Assembly: GCA_047615875.1 (NCBI GenBank)
Contig: JBLHGU010000313.1
Location: 1 to 5,060 of the forward strand
DNA from: JBLHGU01 sp047615875
Lineage (GTDB): Bacteria; Pseudomonadota; Gammaproteobacteria; Arenicellales; CAJQKF01
Direction of reading: 5' to 3'
DNA: 5,060 nucleotides
Shown in pieces: positions 1 through 4,991 of the stretch (within the stretch, counting starts at the first letter, position 1; every line of letters begins with the position of its first letter). The notes beneath the pieces were generated by a model. It did no database searches, had not been told where the DNA came from, and was given only the letters and a program-made list of their open reading frames with translations. Both the position numbers and the translations under genes were made by a program.

Positions 1-413
1 GCGCCCCCGCCACTTGCAGCGTAATGCGTCATATCTAATGCTGGCGTATGTACCACCCCTAGTACAGGTATGCCATTATCCATCAGGGCGATATTAACTG
101 TGAATTCGTCATTTTTACGTATAAATTCCTTGGTGCCGTCCAACGGGTCGACCAGCCAGAAAGTATTCCATTGTCGTCTCGTTTCAATTTCTATGGCTGC
201 GGATTCCTCAGACAAGATGGGTATATGGGGGGTTAACTCACGTAGTCTTGCCTCAATCAGGTTATGTGCATTCTGATCTGCCGTGGTGACTGGTGATCCA
301 TCGGTTTTTTCATGAACTTCGTAGGGCTGTTTATAAATTTCAAGAATAGCCTTTCCGGCTTCGATGGCGATTGAAACTACATCATTGAGCATAGGGGCGA
401 ATTGATTAGACAT
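1..413 (-). CDS. cysQ: CysQ, 3'(2'),5'-bisphosphate nucleotidase, N-terminal part (cut by window edge)
   Basis: This is the first 137 codons of CysQ; the rest lies beyond base 1. CysQ removes the 3'-phosphate from 3'-phosphoadenosine 5'-phosphate (PAP), giving AMP. It thereby clears a toxic by-product of sulfate assimilation. It belongs to the Mg2+-dependent, Li+-sensitive inositol monophosphatase superfamily. Visible motifs are SEE at residues 68-70 and the metal-binding DPLDGT at 89-94, followed by KEF and FTVNIAL, matching E. coli CysQ (246 aa) closely. About 55% of the protein is present. The ATG at 413-411 overlaps the end of nudE by 8 bases and has no clear Shine-Dalgarno site, which suggests translational coupling to nudE. 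Both genes probably share the promoter upstream of nudE. The visible part has no frameshift or missing key residue. Confidence 0.95.
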   Translation of the reverse strand, partial: MSNQFAPMLNDVVSIAIEAGKAILEIYKQPYEVHEKTDGSPVTTADQNAHNLIEARLRELTPHIPILSEESAAIEIETRRQWNTFWLVDPLDGTKEFIRKNDEFTVNIALMDNGIPVLGVVHTPALDMTHYAASGGG

Positions 414-957
414 GGGAAACTCGAGATTGCAAAAAGTTGGAAAGAAGGAATAGTGCCAAATGGCATCGTGCATCGGTAAATCTGGGGTGCTTGTGCAATT
501 GCTCCAGCTCACTGATCGGCCACGGTACCAATTTTAATGGTTCTGGCTCGTCGCCGGTGCGGCTTTTCGGGGTTAGGTTTTCAACGATAACTATATGGTG
601 GTGAAAATTCGAATAGGCTGGCATCACGGAATAATCACCAACATTGTGAATACTGGTAGCGGTGTAGCTGACCTCTTCTTCAAGCTCGCGAACAGCTGCC
701 TGCTGCGCTGATTCATCCTTATCAATCAGCCCCTTAACAAACCCAAGTTCATATCGATCTACGCCGAGAGCATATTCCTCAACCAATAGTATTGTATCCT
801 TATCGAGTATTGGTACGACTAATACCCCGCCCTGACCAATACCTGTCAGTTGCTCAAAGGTCGCTTCAATGCCATTACTAAATTTCAGATCAACTTGCTG
901 AATGGTAAACAGACGACTTTCGGCGACGGTTCTACGTCGTTTGATTTCAGGTTTCAT
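406..957 (-). CDS. nudE: NudE, Nudix hydrolase for ADP-ribose / diadenosine polyphosphates / NADH
   Basis: The 183-residue protein matches E. coli NudE (186 aa) along its whole length: N-terminal ESRLFTIQQVDLKFSNG, YELGFVKGLID before the box, then GDEPEPL, and ARCHLALFLL near the C-terminus. NudE cleaves the pyrophosphate bond of ADP-ribose, Ap3A and NADH in the cytosol, using Mg2+. The Nudix box spans residues 76-98 (G76, E82, R90-E91, E94-E95). The glycine that normally follows the EE pair (GX5EX7REUXEEXGU) is serine here (S97); the metal-binding glutamates are intact. A proline at residue 113 lies 15 residues after the box, a spacing associated with ADP-ribose-type Nudix enzymes. The ATG at 957-955 is chosen because the homologous N-terminus begins there. 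No strong Shine-Dalgarno site precedes it. It overlaps cysQ downstream by 8 bases. Confidence 0.95.
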   Translation of the reverse strand: MKPEIKRRRTVAESRLFTIQQVDLKFSNGIEATFEQLTGIGQGGVLVVPILDKDTILLVEEYALGVDRYELGFVKGLIDKDESAQQAAVRELEEEVSYTATSIHNVGDYSVMPAYSNFHHHIVIVENLTPKSRTGDEPEPLKLVPWPISELEQLHKHPRFTDARCHLALFLLSNFLQSRVSHV

Positions 958-984
958 GGGCTGGTTGTTTTGCTGGTTGGACGG

Positions 985-990
985 ATTATA
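985..990 (-). promoter_or_regulatory. Candidate -10 box for nudE-cysQ
   Basis: On the minus strand these bases read TATAAT, a perfect sigma-70 -10 hexamer. It lies 27 bases upstream of the nudE ATG, implying a short leader of roughly 20 bases. No good -35 hexamer occurs at 16-18 bases (the position near 1008-1013 reads AACAGA) and there is no TG extension. The call therefore rests on the -10 match and its placement only. Confidence 0.4.
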
Positions 991-1049
991 ACGCTACTGC
1001 ATGTTATTCTGTTGCTGACTTGTCACGTGAATAAAAGTGTAACTTAGCC

Positions 1050-1074
1050 GGGCATTGATAAAAATCGATTGCCC
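1050..1074. repeat. Imperfect hairpin in the divergent intergenic region
   Basis: GGGCATTGAT pairs with the downstream arm ending in TTGCCC. The stem is 10 base pairs with one bulged T and one G-T wobble, closed by an AAAA loop. No T-run follows on the plus strand, so it is a poor terminator. Its position between nudE and the rightward gene, overlapping a weak promoter candidate, would fit an operator or leader structure. No binding protein can be named. Confidence 0.3.
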
Positions 1075-1083
1075 AAGTTTAGT
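1055..1083 (+). promoter_or_regulatory. Weak sigma-70-like promoter candidate for the DUF72-like gene
   Basis: TTGATA (1055-1060, 5 of 6 to consensus) is followed after 17 bases by TTTAGT (1078-1083, 4 of 6). Transcription would start near 1090, about 30 bases before the gene. The spacing is ideal but the -10 is poor, and chance matches of this quality are common in AT-rich gaps. Confidence 0.25.
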
Positions 1084-1121
1084 TCAGGCGACGTTCACAT
1101 TAATTTGTTGTTATGGGGACT

Positions 1122-1805
1122 ATGAGCGGAAAGATATATCTTGGGACACAGGACTTTAATCATGATAGCTGGAATGGCGGCTTTTATGAATCTGAATTAC
1201 CAGTGGAATGGCGATTTCAGCACTACGCGAATCAATTGCGATCAATATTGATTTCACCTGATCAGGTTAAAGATGTTGAGCAGGCTCAAATAGGGCAGTT
1301 TTTTGAGGATAGTGATGTTGAGTTTTCCTTTGTGTTGTCAATGATGCAGCAAGACCTGCTCGAATTTGAAACCCACTTATGGCCGTCATATTGGTCGAAA
1401 CTGGAATCACGGATTGCTGGTTTTCAAGTAGTTTTGGAAATTACCGCTACCCAGCAAAATGTAACGGATAACCTGCCTGTAATAAATTGGTTAAAAGCTA
1501 TTGCGCCGATTTGTGTTGGTGGTAACCATGAACATGTGGATACGGTTTTTCCTGAACAATTGAGATCAGCCTTAAACTTGTCGCGAACCTGGCAGGTTGC
1601 TGATGAAAAAATGCCTCAAACCGAGGGAGAGCTCTTATTGGTATTCACAAAAGATCCTGATTTGTTGGAGCTTAGGAAGATTATCGAAGTTTGTGCTGCA
1701 TGGTCATCAAAAGGCCGCAACGCAGGTATATTTTTTTCACCCACGGCAAAATCTGCAGAAAATGCATTTCAGGGCCGTTTATTACTGGAGATGATGGGCT
1801 GCTAA
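1122..1805 (+). CDS. Divergent DUF72-like protein of unknown function
   Basis: The product is 227 residues, or 230 if the in-frame ATG at 1113 is used; neither ATG has a convincing ribosome-binding site. The N-terminus KIYLGTQDFNHDSWNGGFY, then ELPVEWRFQHYA, resembles the opening of DUF72 proteins (IyIGTSGWsY..W.g.FYP.....LeyYa). The C-terminal segment GIFFSPTAKSAENAFQGRL resembles their closing yvyFNNh..g.Apena motif. DUF72 proteins are TIM-barrel-like and uncharacterised. Several family hallmarks are missing: the VEiNsTFY segment is replaced around residues 39-48, and the FNN of the last motif is FFS. It may therefore be a diverged subfamily or a degenerate copy. There is no signal peptide or membrane segment, so it is probably cytosolic. 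The frame is open to its TAG/TAA-type end with no internal breaks. It stands alone between nudE and mlaF; no functional link to either is visible. Confidence 0.6.
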   Translation: MSGKIYLGTQDFNHDSWNGGFYESELPVEWRFQHYANQLRSILISPDQVKDVEQAQIGQFFEDSDVEFSFVLSMMQQDLLEFETHLWPSYWSKLESRIAGFQVVLEITATQQNVTDNLPVINWLKAIAPICVGGNHEHVDTVFPEQLRSALNLSRTWQVADEKMPQTEGELLLVFTKDPDLLELRKIIEVCAAWSSKGRNAGIFFSPTAKSAENAFQGRLLLEMMGC

Positions 1806-1824
1806 ATTTTTTACTAGCGGTAGT

Positions 1825-1858
1825 CGCGCAATTAAATATCATCCGGTATAGTTGCGCG
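1825..1858. repeat. GC-rich inverted repeat upstream of mlaF (possible operator)
   Basis: CGCGCAA (1825-1831) is perfectly complementary to TTGCGCG (1852-1858). Pairing continues inward for three more bases with one G-T wobble, giving a 10-base-pair stem around a 14-base loop. It ends 26 bases before the mlaF ATG and follows the preceding stop by about 20 bases. No T-run follows, so a rho-independent terminator is unlikely. It overlaps weak promoter-like hexamers (TTTACT at 1810-1815 with TTAAAT at 1832-1837; TATAGT at 1847-1852), so it could be an operator of the mla operon. This is inference. Confidence 0.35.
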
Positions 1859-1884
1859 CCCCGACGTTAAGTCGATATAGATTG

Positions 1885-2700
1885 ATGAATAAAGAAACTG
1901 ACATTAGCCTGCTAAAATTATCGGGAATTTGCTTTGGATTTCCTGGTCGAGAACTGTTTAAGGATCTCGGTATGGATATCAAAAAAGGCGAAGTCACAGT
2001 CATCATGGGTCCCAGCGGCTGTGGAAAATCAACCCTGTTGTCAATTATCGGCGGTCGACGTCATGTACACAGGGGCTCTATTGAATTTGATGGTGAGTCC
2101 ATCGATGTAAATAATTTGGAGAGTCTATACAAGCAGCGCCGGAAAATGGGCATGTTGTTTCAAAGTGGCGCTCTACTTACAGATTTAAGCGTGTTCGAGA
2201 ATGTTGCTTTTCCAGTGCGAGAACACACCAAGTTGTCAGAAGCTCTGTTGCGTATTGTCGTGCTGATGAAGTTGCAGATGGTCGGTTTGCGAGGTGCTGC
2301 AAATTTAATGCCATCAGAATTGTCCGGTGGCATGGCTCGCCGTGTTGCACTAGCGAGATCCATCGTATTGGACCCATTATTAGTTATGTATGATGAGCCC
2401 TTTGCTGGGTTAGACCCAATTTCTATGGGCGTTGTGGTAAAGCTGATCCGAGAATTGAACGATACTTTAGGTATGACCTCTGTAGTAGTTACTCACGATG
2501 TTCCAGAAGGGATGAGCATTGCTGATTATGTGTATATTCTTGGTAAGGCCAAATTGATAGGTTCAGGCACGGTAGATGAACTATCTAACAGTAACGATCC
2601 CCAAGTGGCTCAGTTTCTGCAGGGACTGCCAGATGGGCCTGTTCCATTTCATTATCCTGCGCCTACGTATATGAGCGATTTATTCGAGAAAGGCTCGTGA
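1885..2700 (+). CDS. mlaF: MlaF, ATP-binding subunit of the MlaFEDB phospholipid transporter
   Basis: This 271-residue cytoplasmic ABC ATPase powers lipid movement by MlaFEDB (E. coli MlaF is 269 aa; Ttg2A in Pseudomonas). All nucleotide-binding elements are present: Walker A GPSGCGKST (residues 42-50), Q-loop Q93 in LFQSGAL, signature LSGGM (146-150), Walker B LLVMYDE (165-171), D-loop AGLD (174-177) and H-loop H204 in THDVPE. The blocks LREHT-like VREHT (111-115), VGLRGAANLMPSELSGG and DPISMGV are diagnostic for MlaF over other ABC ATPases. The C-terminus, from DGPVPFHYPA to DLF, is the MlaF-specific tail that in E. coli reaches the neighbouring MlaF subunit and the MlaB site. The ATG at 1885 is preferred because it gives the family length. 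An in-frame TTG at 1852 would add 11 residues not seen in relatives. Shine-Dalgarno signal is poor. The end overlaps mlaE by four bases (GTGA). Confidence 0.97.
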   Translation: MNKETDISLLKLSGICFGFPGRELFKDLGMDIKKGEVTVIMGPSGCGKSTLLSIIGGRRHVHRGSIEFDGESIDVNNLESLYKQRRKMGMLFQSGALLTDLSVFENVAFPVREHTKLSEALLRIVVLMKLQMVGLRGAANLMPSELSGGMARRVALARSIVLDPLLVMYDEPFAGLDPISMGVVVKLIRELNDTLGMTSVVVTHDVPEGMSIADYVYILGKAKLIGSGTVDELSNSNDPQVAQFLQGLPDGPVPFHYPAPTYMSDLFEKGS

Positions 2701-3473
2701 ACGCCGTACGGAGAATCGGCCAACGCACACTGACTATCTGTGCGAGTCTTGGCCAGAGTGCGATTTTTTTGCTACAGCTATTGCGTCAATCAGATGTTGT
2801 GTTGCGAAGGCCAAGATTATTGATTCAGCAGCTCTTTTCAGTCGGCGTTATGACAGTGGTTATTATCGTAATCGCCGGGTTGTTCGTCGGCATGGTATTA
2901 GGCTTGCAAGGCTATAATACGCTGGTTGATTTTGGTGCTGAAACATCATTGGGACTAATGGTTGCCAAACTGTTAACTAGAGAATTGGGTCCTGTAATGA
3001 CTGCGCTGTTGTTTACTGGTCGAGCGGGTTCGGCATTGAGTGCCGAGATTGGATTGATGAAAACCACTGAGCAATTGGCCGCATTAGAGATGATGGCTGT
3101 GAACCCAATGCGCAGAGTTATTGCTCCGCGCTATCTGGCGGCCATCATTTCTGTGCCCCTGCTGGCGGCATTGTTTAACAGTGTCGGTGTATTAGGCGGC
3201 CACCTTGTGGGTGTTGAATTGCTCGGCGTTGACAGCGGTGTTTATTGGTCGGCAATGCGCGAAGGTATAGATATATACGATGACATTGCTAATGGCATGA
3301 TCAAGAGCATCGTGTTTGGTGCAGTTATCGCCTGGATTGCTTTATTTCAGGGTTATACCTGTGAGCCAAATTCGGCTGGAATTAGTAGTGCCACGACGCG
3401 TACAGTGGTGGCTGGTTCATTGGCCATACTTGGACTGGATTATATTTTGACCGCAATGATGTTTGCGCAATAG
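2697..3473 (+). CDS. mlaE: MlaE, permease subunit of the MlaFEDB phospholipid transporter
   Basis: This 258-residue inner-membrane protein is of the MlaE/YrbE permease family (E. coli 260 aa; Ttg2B in Pseudomonas). Two copies form the transmembrane core carrying lipid between the MlaD ring and the cytoplasmic ATPases. Hydrophobic stretches lie at about residues 46-68, 85-108, 145-175, 201-218 and 238-256, after an amphipathic N-terminal region. Conserved family blocks are GMVLGLQGY (65-73), RELGPVMTALLFTGRAGSAL (95-114), AEIGLMKTTEQL (116-127) with the coupling segment contacting MlaF, EMMAVNPMRR (131-140), and SAGISSATTRTVV near the C-terminus. The start is GTG at 2697-2699 inside the mlaF stop overlap (GTGA), typical of translational coupling. 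Only a weak AAAGG lies three bases upstream. mlaD follows after 14 bases. Confidence 0.97.
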   Translation: MNAVRRIGQRTLTICASLGQSAIFLLQLLRQSDVVLRRPRLLIQQLFSVGVMTVVIIVIAGLFVGMVLGLQGYNTLVDFGAETSLGLMVAKLLTRELGPVMTALLFTGRAGSALSAEIGLMKTTEQLAALEMMAVNPMRRVIAPRYLAAIISVPLLAALFNSVGVLGGHLVGVELLGVDSGVYWSAMREGIDIYDDIANGMIKSIVFGAVIAWIALFQGYTCEPNSAGISSATTRTVVAGSLAILGLDYILTAMMFAQ

Positions 3474-3480
3474 AGGTGAC
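3474..3480 (+). promoter_or_regulatory. Ribosome-binding site that fixes the mlaD start
   Basis: GAGGTGA directly after the mlaE stop codon is a strong Shine-Dalgarno match placed seven bases before the ATG at 3488. It contains an in-frame GTG (3476) that could be mistaken for an earlier start. The spacing and the homologous N-terminus (MQ.K....VG) favour the ATG. Confidence 0.7.
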
Positions 3481-3487
3481 TTTTAAG

Positions 3488-3946
3488 ATGCAAAATAAAA
3501 TGGTTGAGACAATGGTCGGAGCTTTCGTTCTGGCCGGCATTGTTGCCCTGGGGTTTCTGGCGTTGAAAGTAGGCAACCTGGGCTCTATGGGTGCGGATAG
3601 TACCTATCGAATTACAGCTAATTTTGACAACATAGGAGGCCTGAATGTCAAGGCGCCAGTCACTCTTGCGGGGGTGAGAATAGGCAGAGTGGTTAGCATA
3701 GAAGTTGATAAAGAACTATTTAGTGCGGTTGTTAGCATGGAAATGGATAGTGCTTTTGACAATTTGCCAACTGACACTAGTGCGTCGATCTTGACTGCGG
3801 GGCTTCTAGGGGCCCAATATGTTGGCCTTGAACCGGGTGGTGAACTGGAGTTTTTGACCGACATGAGCGAAATCGAACTAACACAATCAGCGGTGGTATT
3901 GGAAAATCTGATAGGTCAATTCCTGTTTAGTCAGGACAAGGATTAA
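3488..3946 (+). CDS. mlaD: MlaD, membrane-anchored MCE-domain subunit of the Mla transporter
   Basis: This 152-residue protein has one N-terminal membrane helix (about residues 9-27) and a single periplasmic MCE domain (about 38-117), then a helix ending in VLENLIGQFLF (137-147). In E. coli MlaD forms a hexameric ring on MlaE whose central pore carries phospholipid and receives or delivers lipid through MlaC. Family motifs are FDNIGGL (46-52), APVTLAGVRIGRV (56-68) and TAGLLGAQYVGLEPG (103-117). L106 and L107 sit at the same position as the E. coli pore-loop leucines. The protein stops shortly after the C-terminal helix and lacks the roughly 30-residue flexible tail of E. coli MlaD (183 aa). 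The strong upstream GAGGTGA supports the ATG at 3488 over the GTG at 3476. mlaC begins three bases after the stop. Confidence 0.96.
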   Translation: MQNKMVETMVGAFVLAGIVALGFLALKVGNLGSMGADSTYRITANFDNIGGLNVKAPVTLAGVRIGRVVSIEVDKELFSAVVSMEMDSAFDNLPTDTSASILTAGLLGAQYVGLEPGGELEFLTDMSEIELTQSAVVLENLIGQFLFSQDKD

Positions 3947-3949
3947 AAA

Positions 3950-4567
3950 ATGAAATTTTATAAGCTTTTTATCAGTTTCCTATTAGTAATTGTTATATCA
4001 GGTGCCGCCGAGGCTTCAACTTTGCCTGATGTGTTGGTTGAAAAAACTATCAATGACTTAATCGGTAATCTAGAGGCCCGACGCGGAGAGCTAAAGGAAG
4101 ACAGGCAAAAGTTGTATCAAATGGTTGAGGATGTGTTGGTGCCGCACTTCGATATCGAGGTAATTGCTCGACTAGTTTTAGCTAAACACTGGCGTAAGGC
4201 TAATGATAACCAGAAAATGGCTTTTGCCGCCGAGTTTAAGAATTTACTGATTCGTACTTATGCTACGGCTTTATTTGAATATACTGGCAATGAAAAACTG
4301 ATCGTAAAGCCGCTTCGAATGAAAGACGGTGACCGCAAAGTACAAGTAAAAACTGAGGTGATATTGCCCGGTGCGCCTCCAGTGCCAGTCAATTATTCCT
4401 TTCTCCAGAATAAGTCTGGGGACTGGAAGATTTACGACGTTAAAATTGACGGTATTAGTTTGGTGACAAATTATCGATCTTCATACGGGCAGAAGATTAG
4501 TGCAGATGGTCTTGACTCCTTGATTAATGCTTTGCGTGAGAAAAGTCAAAAGCTGGGGAGCAGTTAG
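3950..4567 (+). CDS. mlaC: MlaC, periplasmic phospholipid-binding shuttle
   Basis: This 205-residue precursor (E. coli MlaC 211 aa; Ttg2D in Pseudomonas) carries phospholipid across the periplasm between the outer-membrane MlaA-porin complex and MlaFEDB. The N-terminus is a Sec signal peptide: lysines at 2 and 5, a hydrophobic core from residue 6 to 17, and an AEA motif giving predicted cleavage after residue 22. The mature part fits the MlaC/Ttg2D family (PF05494): EDVLVPHFDIEVIARLVL (60-77), the helical region with FAAEFKNLLIRTYATAL (92-108), and the conserved DWKIYDVKIDGISLV segment (158-172) near the C-terminus. AAGGA at 3938-3942 is a good ribosome-binding site with seven-base spacing, lying inside the end of mlaD. 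The stop codon shares one base with the mlaB start. Confidence 0.95.
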   Translation: MKFYKLFISFLLVIVISGAAEASTLPDVLVEKTINDLIGNLEARRGELKEDRQKLYQMVEDVLVPHFDIEVIARLVLAKHWRKANDNQKMAFAAEFKNLLIRTYATALFEYTGNEKLIVKPLRMKDGDRKVQVKTEVILPGAPPVPVNYSFLQNKSGDWKIYDVKIDGISLVTNYRSSYGQKISADGLDSLINALREKSQKLGSS

Positions 4568-4851
4568 TGTCTGGTGTTTGTCGAGTAGAAGGACAACGGC
4601 TTATCTGTTCTGGAAGTCTGGACTTTGCGTCAGTACCTGACATTGAAGCTAACCTTAAAATATCCGCCGCGTTAAGCGAAGTTGATGTGACAGCTGTTGA
4701 TAAAATAGACAGTGCTGGCGTAGCTTTCTTAGTTTGGTTAATGAATGCACCGAAGATTGCTCAATCCAAACCGAAACTGGTCGGGTTGAATGAAAATTCT
4801 CGAAGGTTGCTTGATGTAGCGGGACTTTCTTCAATTCTTAATACATTGTGA
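4567..4851 (+). CDS. mlaB: MlaB, STAS-domain subunit of the MlaFEDB transporter
   Basis: This 94-residue cytoplasmic protein is a single STAS domain (E. coli MlaB 97 aa). In E. coli it binds MlaF and is needed for assembly and activity of the complex. The most conserved part here is VDVTAVDKIDSAGVAFLVWLM (residues 39-59), equivalent to the IDLS.V..VDTGGLALL region of E. coli MlaB. The Ser/Thr position corresponding to E. coli Thr52 and to the phosphorylated serine of anti-sigma-factor antagonists is S49 here. Sequence similarity elsewhere is low, as is usual for MlaB. The start is GTG at 4567, overlapping the mlaC stop by one base, with GGGGAG at 4555-4560 as ribosome-binding site (six-base spacing). 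Position directly after mlaC supports the identification. Confidence 0.92.
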   Translation: MSGVCRVEGQRLICSGSLDFASVPDIEANLKISAALSEVDVTAVDKIDSAGVAFLVWLMNAPKIAQSKPKLVGLNENSRRLLDVAGLSSILNTL

Positions 4852-4876
4852 AAGCAAGCTAATTTGTCAGAAAAGC

Positions 4877-4901
4877 CGCCTATCTCGTCTGATAGATGGC
4901 G
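4877..4901. repeat. Hairpin after mlaB
   Basis: CGCC-ATCT (4877-4885, with one bulged T) pairs with AGAT-GGCG (4894-4901) around an 8-base loop. It starts 26 bases after the mlaB stop. No T-run follows, so it is not a standard intrinsic terminator. It might protect the 3' end of the mla transcript or be incidental. Confidence 0.25.
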
Positions 4902-4920
4902 TAATCCCAACTGCCAAGGT

Positions 4921-4966
4921 AGGATATAGACTGAAACAATATATCCTGACTCGGTTGTGGGTCAGG
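4921..4966 (+). promoter_or_regulatory. Two mutually exclusive hairpins upstream of ibaG
   Basis: AGGATATA (4921-4928) pairs perfectly with TATATCCT (4940-4947) across an 11-base loop. CCTGACTC (4945-4952) pairs with GGGTCAGG (4959-4966) across a 6-base loop, with one G-T wobble. Both stems use bases 4945-4947, so they cannot fully form together. The second stem ends 13 bases before the ibaG ribosome-binding site. This layout could be a leader switch, but no ligand, attenuator T-run or known riboswitch family is recognisable. Confidence 0.3.
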
Positions 4967-4979
4967 TAATCTAAATGCT

Positions 4980-4985
4980 AGAGGA
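4980..4985 (+). promoter_or_regulatory. Ribosome-binding site supporting the TTG start of ibaG
   Basis: AGAGGA lies six bases before the TTG at 4992. An in-frame TAA immediately upstream (4986-4988) excludes any earlier start, and no ATG or GTG follows in frame within the visible part. Together these decide the start. Confidence 0.65.
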
Positions 4986-4991
4986 TAAAAA

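Noticed and set aside
70..276. 68-residue plus-strand open frame
   Set aside because: Lies antisense to cysQ, whose frame carries the clear DPLDGT and SEE motifs.
850..1047. 65-residue plus-strand open frame opposite the start of nudE
   Set aside because: Antisense to the well-conserved nudE N-terminus, no ribosome-binding site and no recognisable protein features.
1597..1794. 65-residue plus-strand frame inside the DUF72-like gene
   Set aside because: Out-of-frame overlap with no ribosome-binding site; considered as evidence of a frameshift, but the main frame runs through with family-like residues at both ends.
1852..1884. TTG at 1852 as the start of mlaF
   Set aside because: It adds 11 residues absent from MlaF relatives, lacks a ribosome-binding site and sits inside the inverted repeat; ATG at 1885 gives the expected length.
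2160..2377. Two minus-strand open frames within mlaF
   Set aside because: Both are shadows of the mlaF signature and Q-loop region, with no start signals or family resemblance.
3476..3487. GTG at 3476 as the start of mlaD
   Set aside because: It is part of the GAGGTGA ribosome-binding site for the ATG at 3488, which matches the homologous N-terminus.
3382..3864. Two minus-strand open frames across the mlaE-mlaD junction and mlaD
   Set aside because: Antisense to highly conserved mla coding sequence; composition looks like a reverse-frame artefact.
4864..4893. Possible ibaG promoter (TTGTCA, 18 bases, TCTGAT)
   Set aside because: The -10 matches only 4 of 6 with suboptimal spacing and it overlaps the post-mlaB hairpin; too weak to list as a feature.
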